Source of the DNA: Nostoc sp. NMS9
Lineage (GTDB): Bacteria; Cyanobacteriota; Cyanobacteriia; Cyanobacteriales; Nostocaceae
Direction of reading: 5' to 3'
Length of the DNA stretch: 64,000 nucleotides
NCBI RefSeq assembly: GCF_017114995.1
Contig: NZ_JABXKL010000039.1
Span: forward strand, 124,001-188,000
Shown piece after piece: positions 46,997 to 55,631 of this stretch. Both the position numbers and the translations under genes were made by a program. Below the pieces are notes generated by a model. It had not been told where the DNA came from, did not search any database, and saw only the letters and a program-made list of their open reading frames with translations. Numbering within the stretch: position 1 is the first letter of the stretch; each line of letters opens with the position of its first letter.

Positions 46997-47638
46997 CTAA
47001 AATGCAGGAGAAATTAACTGACCAATACGCTTGAGAATTTGCAAAACTGCGTACAGTTCTCTCGCGGATGCAAACGGAGCAAAAACTCTTGACAAATCGT
47101 ACTGTGGTGTATTTGTTTGCGTCACTTTGACAAATAAAATATCGTCTCCATTCGTCACCATTCCAAACACAGGTTTACTGGGATTGGGGTTAGCCATCAT
47201 ATAAGCTAGAGCTTGTGGTACAGCCGACCAAACTGAGAGTGTGGTTTTTTTCGACTCCAACACCATCACCCACAACCGATCTTGTAACACTAAAACATCA
47301 ATCCGTCCGCGCAGTATCTCCTCGCCATCATTCAGTATGAGTTCCACGGATGATTCAGCCTTAATTCTGAAAGGAGGATCGTAAAATCCAGAGAGTGCAA
47401 GTATTGGTGACACCAACAACAATATGACTGTCCCTTCTAGTAAATCACCTCCGGTACGGTGATAAAGATACCTGCGCCGCACGACATCCACAGAGGCTTT
47501 TTCCGCTTCTGTAATATCAGACAATCCCTCATACCACTCTTGGAAAAATTGCTCGTTTTCAACACGGACAAAACCGAATCGATTTTCTGCATCCTGAAGA
47601 GTGGTAATTGCTTCTGTAATTGCTGCCGTCTGTGTCAT
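46997..47638 (-). CDS. Restriction-endonuclease-like protein of unknown function
   Basis: The 213-residue protein has a PD-(D/E)xK-like core: LRGRIDVLVLQDRLWVMVLESKK, i.e. Asp, then Glu-x-Lys. The segments AVPQALAYMMANPNP and VFGMVTNGDDILFVKV that follow are typical of the N-terminal nuclease domain of type I restriction HsdR-like proteins. No methylase or specificity gene is nearby. The gene sits alone between two extra copies of the comM 3' end, so it is probably cargo of a mobile segment. Activity is unproven. Confidence 0.75.
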   Translation of the reverse strand: MTQTAAITEAITTLQDAENRFGFVRVENEQFFQEWYEGLSDITEAEKASVDVVRRRYLYHRTGGDLLEGTVILLLVSPILALSGFYDPPFRIKAESSVELILNDGEEILRGRIDVLVLQDRLWVMVLESKKTTLSVWSAVPQALAYMMANPNPSKPVFGMVTNGDDILFVKVTQTNTPQYDLSRVFAPFASARELYAVLQILKRIGQLISPAF

Positions 47639-47710
47639 TGCTTTTAGGTAACAGTTGCTTTGTTATATTATCAACATCAGCGCATCTTTATTATCGCCAA
47701 TTGGCGCGTA

Positions 47711-47734
47711 GGCGTAGCCCGTCGAAGACATCGC
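47711..47734. repeat. Small dispersed repeat joined to comM fragment 2
   Basis: GGCGTAGCCCGTCGAAGACA followed by TCGC is a common dispersed repeat. Its last bases (TCGCATTCTC) merge with the comM homology, so the repeat marks the 5' junction of that fragment. Confidence 0.65.
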
Positions 47735-47842
47735 ATTCTCAAAGTAGCACGGACTATTGCAGATTTAGCAGCAGAAGATCAGCTAAAAACCAATCATGTA
47801 GCGGAAGCAATCCAGTATCGTACGATAGATAGGATGCAGTAA
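47731..47842 (+). pseudogene. Extra copy of the comM 3' end (fragment 2)
   Basis: It encodes the last 37-38 residues of ComM ([14 protein letters not shown]...YRTIDRMQ) up to a TAA stop. There are two conservative changes (Gly to Ala and Glu to Gln in GEDELK) and mostly synonymous base changes otherwise. The fragment starts at a small dispersed repeat and ends 8 bases before a MITE-like element. Confidence 0.87.
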
Positions 47843-47850
47843 AAATTTTC

Positions 47851-48156
47851 GGCGTTGCTGAATGAGAGTATGAACTAGCCTCACGCTTCAGACGCAGCGA
47901 AAAGTCAAAAGCTCAGAGCTGATTCGTAAAGAAAATCTTAAGGATACTCAACTCATTATTAGGTCTGAGTTTCAGCGAATAACTGCTTTTTTGACCGAAA
48001 TTCCTGAAACGCTTACTTGATTAAGTACTTTACTTGAGTTTACAAATTAGCTCTCAGGCTTCCTTATATGAAATCGAATTTTTCAAGACAGAGGCATAGA
48101 GAATAAGAGTTTAAAATGTGGAATTTTTAAATTTCATACCTAAATTCAGCAATGCC
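47851..48156. mobile_element. Element with the same terminal inverted repeats (copy B)
   Basis: The ends GGCGTTGCTGAATGAGAGTA and the inverse of GGCATTGCTGAATTTAGGTA match those of copy A. The 306-bp interior is unrelated to copy A and lacks a complete ORF. AAATTTT flanks both sides (AAATTTTC left, AAATTTTG right), a plausible 7-bp target duplication. It is probably a deletion remnant of an insertion sequence. Confidence 0.72.
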
Positions 48157-48460
48157 AAATTTTGAGTTCATATTCTATATGAGTTCTTATCCTAAAGAGA
48201 AGGGTTTAGAGAAGACTGCTTGTGCTGTACTAAAATGCAAGTTACTAAAGTCTAATTTTTAATTAGATTTAAATTAGACTTTAGGAAATGTTTGATTAAG
48301 CCAAAATCTCCATTAAGATATATTGTTTTAATTATTTATATTAGTATAATAATAAAAATTACTAATATATTTTATGCGCGCAAAAATAAGTAATTTGAAA
48401 TAGTGAAAGTTCTAATTAGCCATTTTTAATTAATAGTTACCCAAAAGCTGGAAAATATTT
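48157..48460. other. AT-rich upstream region of the rhodopsin gene
   Basis: It is very AT-rich, with short direct and inverted A/T runs (TAATTTTTAATTAGATTTAAATTAGACTT-like region near 48255). It should hold the rhodopsin promoter, but no box can be assigned with confidence and no clear Shine-Dalgarno is present. Confidence 0.4.
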
Positions 48461-49162
48461 ATGGTTCAAATTTGGCTGTGGATTGGTGTCATCAGTATGG
48501 CAGTGGGTTGTGCTTTTTTCGGAGTAGGCGCACACAATGGTAAAAATGAACGTTGGAAAATACTGTATACACTTAATTTTTTCATCTGCTTGATTGCTAG
48601 TGGGCTGTACTTAGCAATGGCACTCGGTCAAGGAGTTAACATCATCAACGATCGTCCAACTTACTGGGTACGATTTGTTACTTGGTTTTGCTCAACGCCG
48701 CTGTTGTTGTTGGATCTGACTTTCTTGGGAAGAACGAGCTTACTGATTACAGGTAGCTTGTTAGGAGCAAACGCCTATATGCTTGCCACTGGCTTCCTAG
48801 CCACAGTTACACCTAAGCCGATCAGCTACATCTGGTATATTGTAAGTTGTGGTGCTTACCTGGCGGTTTTCTACTTATTAGTGAAGCCCTACCGGATCGA
48901 GGCAGAACGCAAACATCCCAGATCCAAGCAAGCATTCCGCAAGCTGGTAACTGTGCATCTGGTGCTGTGGACACTCTATCCAATTGTCTGGATTCTTAGT
49001 CCAGAATGGTTTAACGTTTTTGGTCAAGTTGGGGAAACAATGGGTTATACGCTACTAGATATTGCCTCTAAAGTCGGGTTTGGTTTTCTATCGTTAAACA
49101 CCTTACGTAATTTAGAACAGGCAGGAGAATTGGTTACTGAATCAGAACCGTTATATCAGTAA
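48461..49162 (+). CDS. Microbial rhodopsin with TSD motif (cyanobacterial halorhodopsin-type anion pump)
   Basis: The 233-residue seven-helix membrane protein has helix C RFVTWFCSTPLLLLDL, which gives Thr74, Ser78 and Asp85 at the positions of bacteriorhodopsin D85, T89 and D96. Helix G has LLDIASKVGFGF with Lys204, the retinal Schiff-base lysine, and Asp200 as the remaining counter-ion. The TSD motif and its numbering match the cyanobacterial halorhodopsin of Mastigocladopsis repens, a light-driven inward chloride pump; a relative from Synechocystis PCC 7509 also moves sulfate. No retinal-forming oxygenase gene is adjacent. Anion pumping is inferred from the motif. Confidence 0.93.
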   Translation: MVQIWLWIGVISMAVGCAFFGVGAHNGKNERWKILYTLNFFICLIASGLYLAMALGQGVNIINDRPTYWVRFVTWFCSTPLLLLDLTFLGRTSLLITGSLLGANAYMLATGFLATVTPKPISYIWYIVSCGAYLAVFYLLVKPYRIEAERKHPRSKQAFRKLVTVHLVLWTLYPIVWILSPEWFNVFGQVGETMGYTLLDIASKVGFGFLSLNTLRNLEQAGELVTESEPLYQ

Positions 49163-49371
49163 GTAGAAATTTTCAGTCCGATGCTTTAGATAGCTAACCG
49201 ATGAAGAAACCCCGAATTTTAGCGAAACGATATTAGGAGAATCAATCAAGGTATTATGCGATCGCTGCCACTGCATTTTATATGCTAAAGCGATCGCGCT
49301 ACCTATTGTCTACCAAAAAGCAAATTATTTATAGATATTCCCGTCAAGGAAATTATCGACTCTGCTAAATT

Positions 49372-49408
49372 CCTCCCCAAGGACGCTTCACAAACACCCT
49401 TGGGAGGA
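49372..49408. repeat. Inverted repeat upstream of the YihY-family gene
   Basis: The arms CCTCCCCAAGG and CCCTTGGGAGG are separated by about 15 bases. It could end rhodopsin transcription or form a leader hairpin for the next gene. No U-tract follows. Confidence 0.45.
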
Positions 49409-49480
49409 TGTCACAACTCAGTAAATCAGTATCCAATATATCAGGGACTAAGCAACATCCCCTACAAGGAGACTGATTGG

Positions 49481-50497
49481 ATGAATTTGCAAGAAATTTG
49501 GAAGTTATTACAAGAGACGTTCAAAGAATGGAGTGACGATAAAGCCTCACGGTTAGCGGCGGCCTTAGCTTATTACACCATTTTTTCCATTGCACCATTG
49601 CTAATTATTGTAATTGCGATCGCAGGTGCAGTATTTGGAGAGGAAGCGGCAAGAGGTCAAATTGTCGGACAAATTCAAGGTTTAGTCGGGGTAGATGGCG
49701 CAAAGTTTCTCGAAACAGCCATCAAAAATGCTAACCAACCAAAGACAGGAGCGATCGCTTCCATCATTAGTGTTGTAGTTCTCTTATTAGGTGCTACAGG
49801 CTTATTTACTGAGTTGCAAGATGCCATGAACACGATTTGGGAAGTGAAACCCAAACCTGGACGTGGCATAAATAATATGATTCGCCTACGCGTCTTGTCT
49901 TTTGCAATGGTGATCGGAATTGGCTTTTTACTTTTAGTTTCTCTAGTAATTAGTACGATATTAGCAACATTAGTAACGTACTTTAGTAACTTGTTGCCAG
50001 GTTTTGATTTCATCTGGCAGATTGTCAATTTCATCCTCTCTTTTGCGATCACAACAGTGCTGTTCGGACTAATTTTTAAAGTTCTACCAGATGTCAAAAT
50101 TGCATGGAGTGATGTTTTAGTTGGAGCTGCTCTCACCTCAGTTTTGTTCTCTATTGGGAGATTTTTATTAGGACAATATTTAGGTAATGGCAGTTTTGGA
50201 TCAACATACGGTGCTGCTGGTTCTCTGGTGGTAATTTTAGCTTGGGTTAACTATGCCGCACAGATTCTTTTCTTCGGTGCAGAATTTACTCAAGTTTATT
50301 CCCGAAGGCATGGAAGCGGCATAGTTCCAACTAAAAATGCTGTACATATATCTGATAACACAAACTATAATGGCAAGGCTCCAAGAGAACAAGCATCGAC
50401 TAATAAAAAGCCATCTTCTCGCTTTATTAATCGCTTTTTTCAGTATTTTAGGAAGCCCAAACGCTTAAAACAGAGAAGAAAAAATCAGCGATTTTAA
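49481..50497 (+). CDS. YihY/BrkB-family inner-membrane protein
   Basis: It is 338 residues from the ATG at 49481, which has AAGGAG about 10 bases upstream; the in-frame ORF starts 27 codons earlier without support. The family hallmarks are SRLAAALAYYTIFSIAPLL at the first helix, TGLFTELQDAMNTIWEV, and GSFGSTYGAAGSLVVILAWVNYAAQILFFGAEF near helix 6. Six membrane helices and a basic cytosolic tail (RKPKRLKQRRK) complete it. The family was once called ribonuclease BN, but that activity is not supported; the function remains unclear, possibly transport. Confidence 0.92.
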   Translation: MNLQEIWKLLQETFKEWSDDKASRLAAALAYYTIFSIAPLLIIVIAIAGAVFGEEAARGQIVGQIQGLVGVDGAKFLETAIKNANQPKTGAIASIISVVVLLLGATGLFTELQDAMNTIWEVKPKPGRGINNMIRLRVLSFAMVIGIGFLLLVSLVISTILATLVTYFSNLLPGFDFIWQIVNFILSFAITTVLFGLIFKVLPDVKIAWSDVLVGAALTSVLFSIGRFLLGQYLGNGSFGSTYGAAGSLVVILAWVNYAAQILFFGAEFTQVYSRRHGSGIVPTKNAVHISDNTNYNGKAPREQASTNKKPSSRFINRFFQYFRKPKRLKQRRKNQRF

Positions 50498-50690
50498 TTC
50501 TTGATTGCTGGAGATTTATATTTGTAAATCTGATAGATATTGAAGTATCTAATATCCAGTCCAGTGAATTATTTCTGATTGCCACAGTTGATGAGTAAAG
50601 TATTCAGCAATTCTGAATTCTGAATTATGACTCCTTTTTATACTGGATTTTTTCCAGAAGTCTATTGAACAAGGAAGAAAATCAGTGCTA

Positions 50691-51242
50691 ATGGAAAAAT
50701 GGTTTTTTATCAATTGGCAAGCAATTTTTATTCCTAGCATCAGCATCTTTGAGTTGATTATCCGCGGATCGCTAGTCTACTTAGCGCTGTTCTCAGTGCT
50801 AAGACTACTTCCTAGCCGACAATTAGGAACACTAGGAATTACTGATTTACTCGTAGTTGTGCTATTTGCGGAAGCTGCTCAAAATGCTATGGCAAGTAAT
50901 TACACATCAATTACTGAAGGCGGTATCCTGGTAGGAACAGTGATTTTTTGGAGTTACTTGCTGAACTGGTTGGGTTACAAACTTCCCCAGTTCCAACGTT
51001 TCCTGAATCCGCCACCGTTGCTACTGGTAAAAAATGGTCGGATGATTGAGCGCCATCTGCAACGAGAGTTAATTACAGATGATGAGTTGATGAGCAAGTT
51101 ACGTCAGCAAGGTGTAGAATTTTTAGCTGATGTGAAGTTCGCCTATATAGAGGCTGACGGCAGGATTAGTATTATCACGTCGGATTCAAAAACTGCTTCC
51201 GTCCCGGAGCAAAAAGTAACGTTAAAAAGCGATCTACATTAA
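50691..51242 (+). CDS. YetF-family (DUF421) membrane protein
   Basis: It is 183 residues from the ATG at 50691. Three membrane helices lie at about 17-35, 45-65 and 75-95, with the DUF421 signatures LRLLPSRQLGTLGITDLLVVVLFAEAAQNAM, then PPPLLLVKNGRMIERHLQRE and the LRQQGVEFLADVKFAYIEADG domain. The C-terminal part is cytosolic and probably multimerises, as known for YetF-like proteins. Physiological role unknown; spore-related roles known in Bacillus do not apply here. Confidence 0.9.
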   Translation: MEKWFFINWQAIFIPSISIFELIIRGSLVYLALFSVLRLLPSRQLGTLGITDLLVVVLFAEAAQNAMASNYTSITEGGILVGTVIFWSYLLNWLGYKLPQFQRFLNPPPLLLVKNGRMIERHLQRELITDDELMSKLRQQGVEFLADVKFAYIEADGRISIITSDSKTASVPEQKVTLKSDLH

Positions 51243-51282
51243 TTAGACTGTAAAATATGACGGTTGTATTCTGTGCCGAACT

Positions 51283-52578
51283 GTGATTGAGCGTTATACT
51301 TTGCCCGAAATGGCTAATCTGTGGAGTGAAGCCTATAAATTAAAAACCTGGCTGCAAGTCGAGATTGCTGTTTGTGAGGCTCAAGCTGAACTTGGTTACA
51401 TTCCATCTGAAGCGGTTGAGGAAATTAAGGCCAAGGCAGATTTTGATCCAAAGCGGGTGCTGGAAATTGAGGCTGTAGTCCGCCACGATGTCATTGCTTT
51501 CTTGACAAATGTCAATGAATATGTTGGTGATGCCGGACGCTATATTCACCTGGGTTTAACTAGTTCGGATGTTTTGGATACGGCTTTAGCACTGCAATTA
51601 GTTGCCAGCCTGGATATATTATTGCAACGTCTAGAAGATTTAATTCAGGTAATTCGCCAAAAGGCACGGGAACATCGTCATACAGTGATGGCTGGCCGAT
51701 CGCACGGTATTCACGCTGAACCGATTACTTTTGGTTTTAAGCTAGCTGGTTGGTTAGCAGAAGTGTTGCGACACCAAGAACGTTTGATAATACTCCGTCA
51801 AACGATCGCTGTGGGTAAGATTTCTGGTGCGGTAGGAACTTATGCCAATATTGAACCGCGTGTAGAAGCGATCGCTTGTCAAAAACTCGGACTCAAACCC
51901 GATACGGCCTCAACCCAAGTTATTTCCCGCGATCGCCACGCCGACTACGTGCAACAATTAGCTTTGGTAGCAGCAACTATTGAGCGCTTTGCTGTAGAAA
52001 TTCGCAATCTCCAAAAAACAGACGTTTTAGAAGTTGAAGAATTCTTCGCCAAAGGTCAAAAAGGCTCCTCAGCAATGCCACACAAGCGCAACCCCATCCG
52101 TTCAGAACGACTGACGGGAATGGCACGACTCGTCAGAAGTCATGCCGGTGCAGCTTTAGAAAACGTTGCTTTATGGCATGAGCGAGACATTTCTCACAGT
52201 TCTGTAGAACGGGTAATTTTGCCAGATACTTGCACTTTGACCCACTTTATGTTGTCAGAAATAACCGACTTAGTGAAAAACCTGTTGGTCTATCCTGAAA
52301 ACATGAAACGGAATCTCAACTGTTACGGCGGCGTTGTGTTCAGCCAAAAAGTGTTACTGGCTTTAATAGACAAGGGAAGCAGCCGAGAAGAGGCTTATGC
52401 GATCGTTCAAGAAAGCGCTCACACCGCTTGGAATCAGCCAGAAGGAAACTTCCAAGAGTTGATTAGCAAAGACCCGCGTGTTACCCAAAAATTGTCTCCA
52501 GCAGAACTAGAGGTTTGTTTCGACCCCCAGCAACATCTGCGGCATTTAGAAGAAGTTTACCAACGATTAGGTATTTAG
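51283..52578 (+). CDS. purB: Adenylosuccinate lyase
   Basis: This 431-residue enzyme catalyses two steps of purine synthesis: release of fumarate from SAICAR and from adenylosuccinate. The fumarase/aspartase signature SSAMPHKRNP is at about 262-271. The catalytic histidine region is GRSHGIHAEPITFG, and the substrate loops HLGLTSSDVLDTA and WHERDISHSSVERVILPD are present. The start codon is GTG at 51283. Length and motifs are normal, so it should be functional. It lies 40 bases after the YetF-family gene; a hairpin terminator follows. Confidence 0.97.
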   Translation: MIERYTLPEMANLWSEAYKLKTWLQVEIAVCEAQAELGYIPSEAVEEIKAKADFDPKRVLEIEAVVRHDVIAFLTNVNEYVGDAGRYIHLGLTSSDVLDTALALQLVASLDILLQRLEDLIQVIRQKAREHRHTVMAGRSHGIHAEPITFGFKLAGWLAEVLRHQERLIILRQTIAVGKISGAVGTYANIEPRVEAIACQKLGLKPDTASTQVISRDRHADYVQQLALVAATIERFAVEIRNLQKTDVLEVEEFFAKGQKGSSAMPHKRNPIRSERLTGMARLVRSHAGAALENVALWHERDISHSSVERVILPDTCTLTHFMLSEITDLVKNLLVYPENMKRNLNCYGGVVFSQKVLLALIDKGSSREEAYAIVQESAHTAWNQPEGNFQELISKDPRVTQKLSPAELEVCFDPQQHLRHLEEVYQRLGI

Positions 52579-52590
52579 GATTAATTTGCT

Positions 52591-52618
52591 TGTAGTAAGC
52601 GTTTAAGCGCTTACTACA
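52591..52618 (+). terminator. Hairpin downstream of purB
   Basis: A perfect 11-bp stem TGTAGTAAGCG / CGCTTACTACA with a short loop stands 12 bases past the purB stop. The U-tract is missing (AAACCTG follows), so processing or attenuation is as likely as intrinsic termination. Confidence 0.6.
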
Positions 52619-52895
52619 AACCTGTTACCCCAAAAATACGCAGATATCATCAAAAAAGATATACAGCGAATTTCAAGTTAGTGAGGTACGCAGGCTAAGT
52701 CTTAAAGCCAGATATAAAGCCTGTTTTACTTCTGTTAGTGCAGCGGGGCGTAGCCCATTCTGACTACTGAATTCTGCTGTATAAAGATACCAACAACATT
52801 TAATATTGCAATCTGTTTGATGCTCGAATTATTGCCAGCACTGGGTAGTATACATAACAAATACTTGCTTCTTTATTAATATTACGAGTGCTTTG
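52619..52895. other. Intergenic region without clear features
   Basis: There is a possible small dispersed repeat (GCAGCGGGGCGTAGCCCATTC, 52740-52760). Otherwise it is AT-rich with no coding signal; it contains the upstream region of the DUF4126 gene. Confidence 0.4.
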
Positions 52896-53447
52896 ATGAT
52901 TGAAATCCTAGCCACACTTTCTGCATCTGCGGCAGCAGGAATGAGAATAGGCATACCTTTGCTAATTATTGGATTATTGCAGGGTAGCAACTTGTGGTCA
53001 CAAGTTCCAATTTTATCTCACATTTCTCCACCAATATTATTATGTTGCCTTACCAGTTGGTCATTAATTGAATTATTAGCCTCAAAAAAGCTCTGGGGGC
53101 AAAGATTGCTCCAAGTGGTTCAGTTATTCATGTCTCCCCTTGTAGGCGCAATTATGGGGTTAGGAGTAGCTACAGCAACAGCAACCCCAAACTGGCTGAT
53201 TGCCATAATTGGAGGTTTATTAGCTTTGGTACTCCAGCTCGTCCAAATTGGTTGGTTCTATCGGTTACGTGGCTTACCGTTGTGGGCAGTCTTCCTTCAA
53301 GATACCTTGTGCATTGCTCTAGTACTATTTGCCTTTGATGCTCCTTGGCAAGGAGGATTAATTGCTTTAATACTGCTCTGGTTTGCAGTTCGTAGTGCGA
53401 AGCAGTGGTATGACTGGTATCAGAAAGAGAGAAGGTATGGGGCATAG
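52896..53447 (+). CDS. DUF4126-family membrane protein
   Basis: It is 183 residues from the ATG at 52896; a TTG precedes it directly. Five or more hydrophobic helices are evident (LATLSASAAAGMRIGIPLLIIG, LVGAIMGLGVATATATPNWL, LIAIIGGLLALVLQLV). The family is common in cyanobacteria and its function is unknown. The stop codon lies within an STRR repeat, so the last residues (RRYGA) may be repeat-derived. Confidence 0.85.
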   Translation: MIEILATLSASAAAGMRIGIPLLIIGLLQGSNLWSQVPILSHISPPILLCCLTSWSLIELLASKKLWGQRLLQVVQLFMSPLVGAIMGLGVATATATPNWLIAIIGGLLALVLQLVQIGWFYRLRGLPLWAVFLQDTLCIALVLFAFDAPWQGGLIALILLWFAVRSAKQWYDWYQKERRYGA

Positions 53448-53469
53448 GGCATGGGGCATGGGGCATGGG
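53437..53469. repeat. STRR: 7-bp GGGGCAT tandem repeat
   Basis: It has four to five copies of GGGGCAT/AGGGCAT. It overlaps the 3' end of the DUF4126 gene. Confidence 0.85.
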
Positions 53470-53591
53470 ATATTAGGGACAAGGAAAGAGTTTAAAGACC
53501 AGGTTTCCTTAGATGGCTACCTCATCCTCAACGGGTATAGAACTTCTCCCAACAGAGACGCTACGCGAATGTGGGACAAAGGAAGAATTTT

Positions 53592-53644
53592 CCAATGCCC
53601 AATGCCCAATCCCCTATGCCCAATCCCCAATCCTCAATCCCCTT
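53592..53644. repeat. STRR: CCCAATG/CCCCAAT tandem repeat next to hemH
   Basis: About seven copies of a 7-bp unit (CCAATGC, CCAATCC) are present. It abuts the ferrochelatase stop codon. With the GGGGCAT array 120 bp away it forms a pair of inverted STRRs between the two convergent genes. Confidence 0.85.
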
Positions 53645-54810
53645 TACTGCAAAAGCCCAATCATGTGCAAGAAGCCGTGACCGGTAATCAGCTCTACGAT
53701 TAAGGCAATAAAACCCAGCATCGCAATCCGACCATTCCATACTTCAGCACTAGTTGTCAAACCCCACTCCCAACGCTCTTGAGGGTACATCTTGACCATT
53801 TTTTTCATTTGGGCAGCTTGCGAAAGCTTGAAACTGGGGTTTCTCAGCGCATCAATCACTAATTCAGCTAGTGCATTAATAAATACTGGATGGGTATTGG
53901 GAGCAGGTACACGGCGGAAGTTGTGAATTCCTGATTCTTCGGCTACTTCCCGATACTCAATATCAATTTCTTGTAGTGTCTCGATATGCTCTGAGACAAA
54001 ACTAATTGGCACGACAACCAAATCTTTAACACCTTGTGCGCCTAGTTCTTTGAGGGCATCTTCAGTATAGGGTTGGAGCCATTCTACTGGGCCGACACGA
54101 CTTTGGTAAGCTAAGGTGTGGGCATTGGGTCGATTGAGAGTCTGCATAATCAACGCAGTACATTCTTCAATTTCCAGCTGGTAAGGGTCGCCTGCTTCTT
54201 CAACATAGCTTTTCGGAACGCCATGAGCGCTGAAGAATATATGAACCTCATCGGGGTTGGGGAATTGCTCAAGTTCCTGGGCTATGAGTTGCGTCATTGC
54301 TTGAAGATAGCCTGGTTGTTTATACCAAGAAGGAATGACGGTGTAATCAATAGGTTGAAGTTTTGGATCTTCTTGCCAAAGCTTGTCTAAAAGCCGGAAG
54401 CTGGAACCACTGGTGCTGATAGAAAACTGGGGATATAGTGGTAATATTACCAGGTGTTCTACCTTATCTTGGGTAATTTGTGCGATCGCCTCTTCTGTAT
54501 AGGGATGCCAATAACGCATTCCCACGTAAATATTAACTTCTTGCCCCAAAAAACCTAACTGTTCTTTTAAAGCTTCCCCTTGGGCTTCTGTGATCCGCCG
54601 CAATGGTGAACCACCACCGATTTGCTTATAATTTTCTTGAGATGTTCTGGTTCGCCGCGTGGCAATAAACCAGGCTAGGGGCTTTTGCAACCAGCGAAAT
54701 GGTAGGCGAATAATTTCCGGATCGGAAAATAGATTGTACAAAAACGGCCCAACATCTTCTAGCTTATCAGGGCCACCGAGATTGAGTAATAAGACGCCTA
54801 CACGACCCAT
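53644..54810 (-). CDS. hemH: Ferrochelatase with C-terminal chlorophyll-binding helix
   Basis: The 388-residue enzyme inserts ferrous iron into protoporphyrin IX, the last step of haem synthesis. The catalytic core covers residues 1-320, with [10 protein letters not shown] at the start, [12 protein letters not shown], the active-site His in [19 protein letters not shown], and [19 protein letters not shown] with the second catalytic pair. The tail [20 protein letters not shown] (about 352-372) is the CAB/Hlip helix found in type II ferrochelatases of oxygenic phototrophs, which links haem synthesis to thylakoid chlorophyll proteins. It is intact and the starting ATG is unambiguous. Confidence 0.97.
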   Translation of the reverse strand: MGRVGVLLLNLGGPDKLEDVGPFLYNLFSDPEIIRLPFRWLQKPLAWFIATRRTRTSQENYKQIGGGSPLRRITEAQGEALKEQLGFLGQEVNIYVGMRYWHPYTEEAIAQITQDKVEHLVILPLYPQFSISTSGSSFRLLDKLWQEDPKLQPIDYTVIPSWYKQPGYLQAMTQLIAQELEQFPNPDEVHIFFSAHGVPKSYVEEAGDPYQLEIEECTALIMQTLNRPNAHTLAYQSRVGPVEWLQPYTEDALKELGAQGVKDLVVVPISFVSEHIETLQEIDIEYREVAEESGIHNFRRVPAPNTHPVFINALAELVIDALRNPSFKLSQAAQMKKMVKMYPQERWEWGLTTSAEVWNGRIAMLGFIALIVELITGHGFLHMIGLLQ

Positions 54811-54903
54811 AGCAGTTACTTTCCCCCAATCTTTTCAGGTTTTTTACTAATGTTAACAATATATCTTTATTAAATATAAAGCTTAATAGCAAGGAAATAT
54901 GCA

Positions 54904-55527
54904 ATGGCAACAATTTTAAGAGATTGGAGTTACCGCTATCAGTGGTTATATGATGGTATCTCTCGTTTAGCAGCCTTAAGTGTAGGTGGTGAAGCCCGTT
55001 TTCGGCAACTTGCTTTGCAAGGCTTAACAATTCACTCAGATTCTCAGGTTTTAGATTTATGTTGTGGTAGTGGCCAAACGACAGAGTTTTTAGCAAAAAC
55101 TTCACAAAACGTAACAGGTTTGGATGCTTCACCCAAGTCTTTGCAACGGGCGCGGCTAAATGTACCAGAAGCTTCATACATAGAAGCTTTTGCTGAGGAG
55201 ATGCCATTTGCAGATAATTTGTTTGATGTGGTGCATACCAGCGTTGCATTACACGAGATGCAGCCTCAGCAATTACGAAAAATTATTAATGAAGTTTATC
55301 GGGTACTAAAGCCGGGAGGGGTGTTTACGCTGGTGGATTTTCACGCTCCGACAAATCCGATATTTTGGCCTGGGGTATCACTGTTTTTGTTGTTGTTTGA
55401 GACGGAAACAGCTTGGGAATTGTTGAAAACTGATTTGCCTAGATTGTTAACTGAGGCTGGGTTTGATGTGGGTGAGCCAACTTTATATGCAGGTGGTAGT
55501 TTGCAAGTGATACAGGCGAAGAAGTGA
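54904..55527 (+). CDS. Class I SAM-dependent methyltransferase
   Basis: This 207-residue enzyme is preceded by AAGGAA about 8 bases before the ATG. The Rossmann motif I VLDLCCGSGQTTEFL, the post-I acid in VTGLDASPKSL, motif II-like DNLFDVVHTSVALHEM and motif III VLKPGGVFTLVDFH are all present. The family resembles UbiE/Methyltransf_11. A hydrophobic patch near the end (GVSLFLLLFETETAWELL) suggests a lipid or quinone substrate. It is divergent from hemH. The substrate cannot be specified. Confidence 0.9.
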   Translation: MATILRDWSYRYQWLYDGISRLAALSVGGEARFRQLALQGLTIHSDSQVLDLCCGSGQTTEFLAKTSQNVTGLDASPKSLQRARLNVPEASYIEAFAEEMPFADNLFDVVHTSVALHEMQPQQLRKIINEVYRVLKPGGVFTLVDFHAPTNPIFWPGVSLFLLLFETETAWELLKTDLPRLLTEAGFDVGEPTLYAGGSLQVIQAKK

Positions 55528-55631
55528 ACAATACTGCTTTATTAATGGCAGGTAAGATACTCTGCTATTAATAAAGTATGGGTAATTGTTATATTGAAAT
55601 TAGCATGATGAAATTTTGAGGTTAATAACAA

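Noticed and set aside
53383..53703. Plus-strand 106-codon frame between DUF4126 and hemH
   Set aside because: It consists mostly of STRR-derived HRAWGMGH and PNPQSP runs and overlaps both genes.
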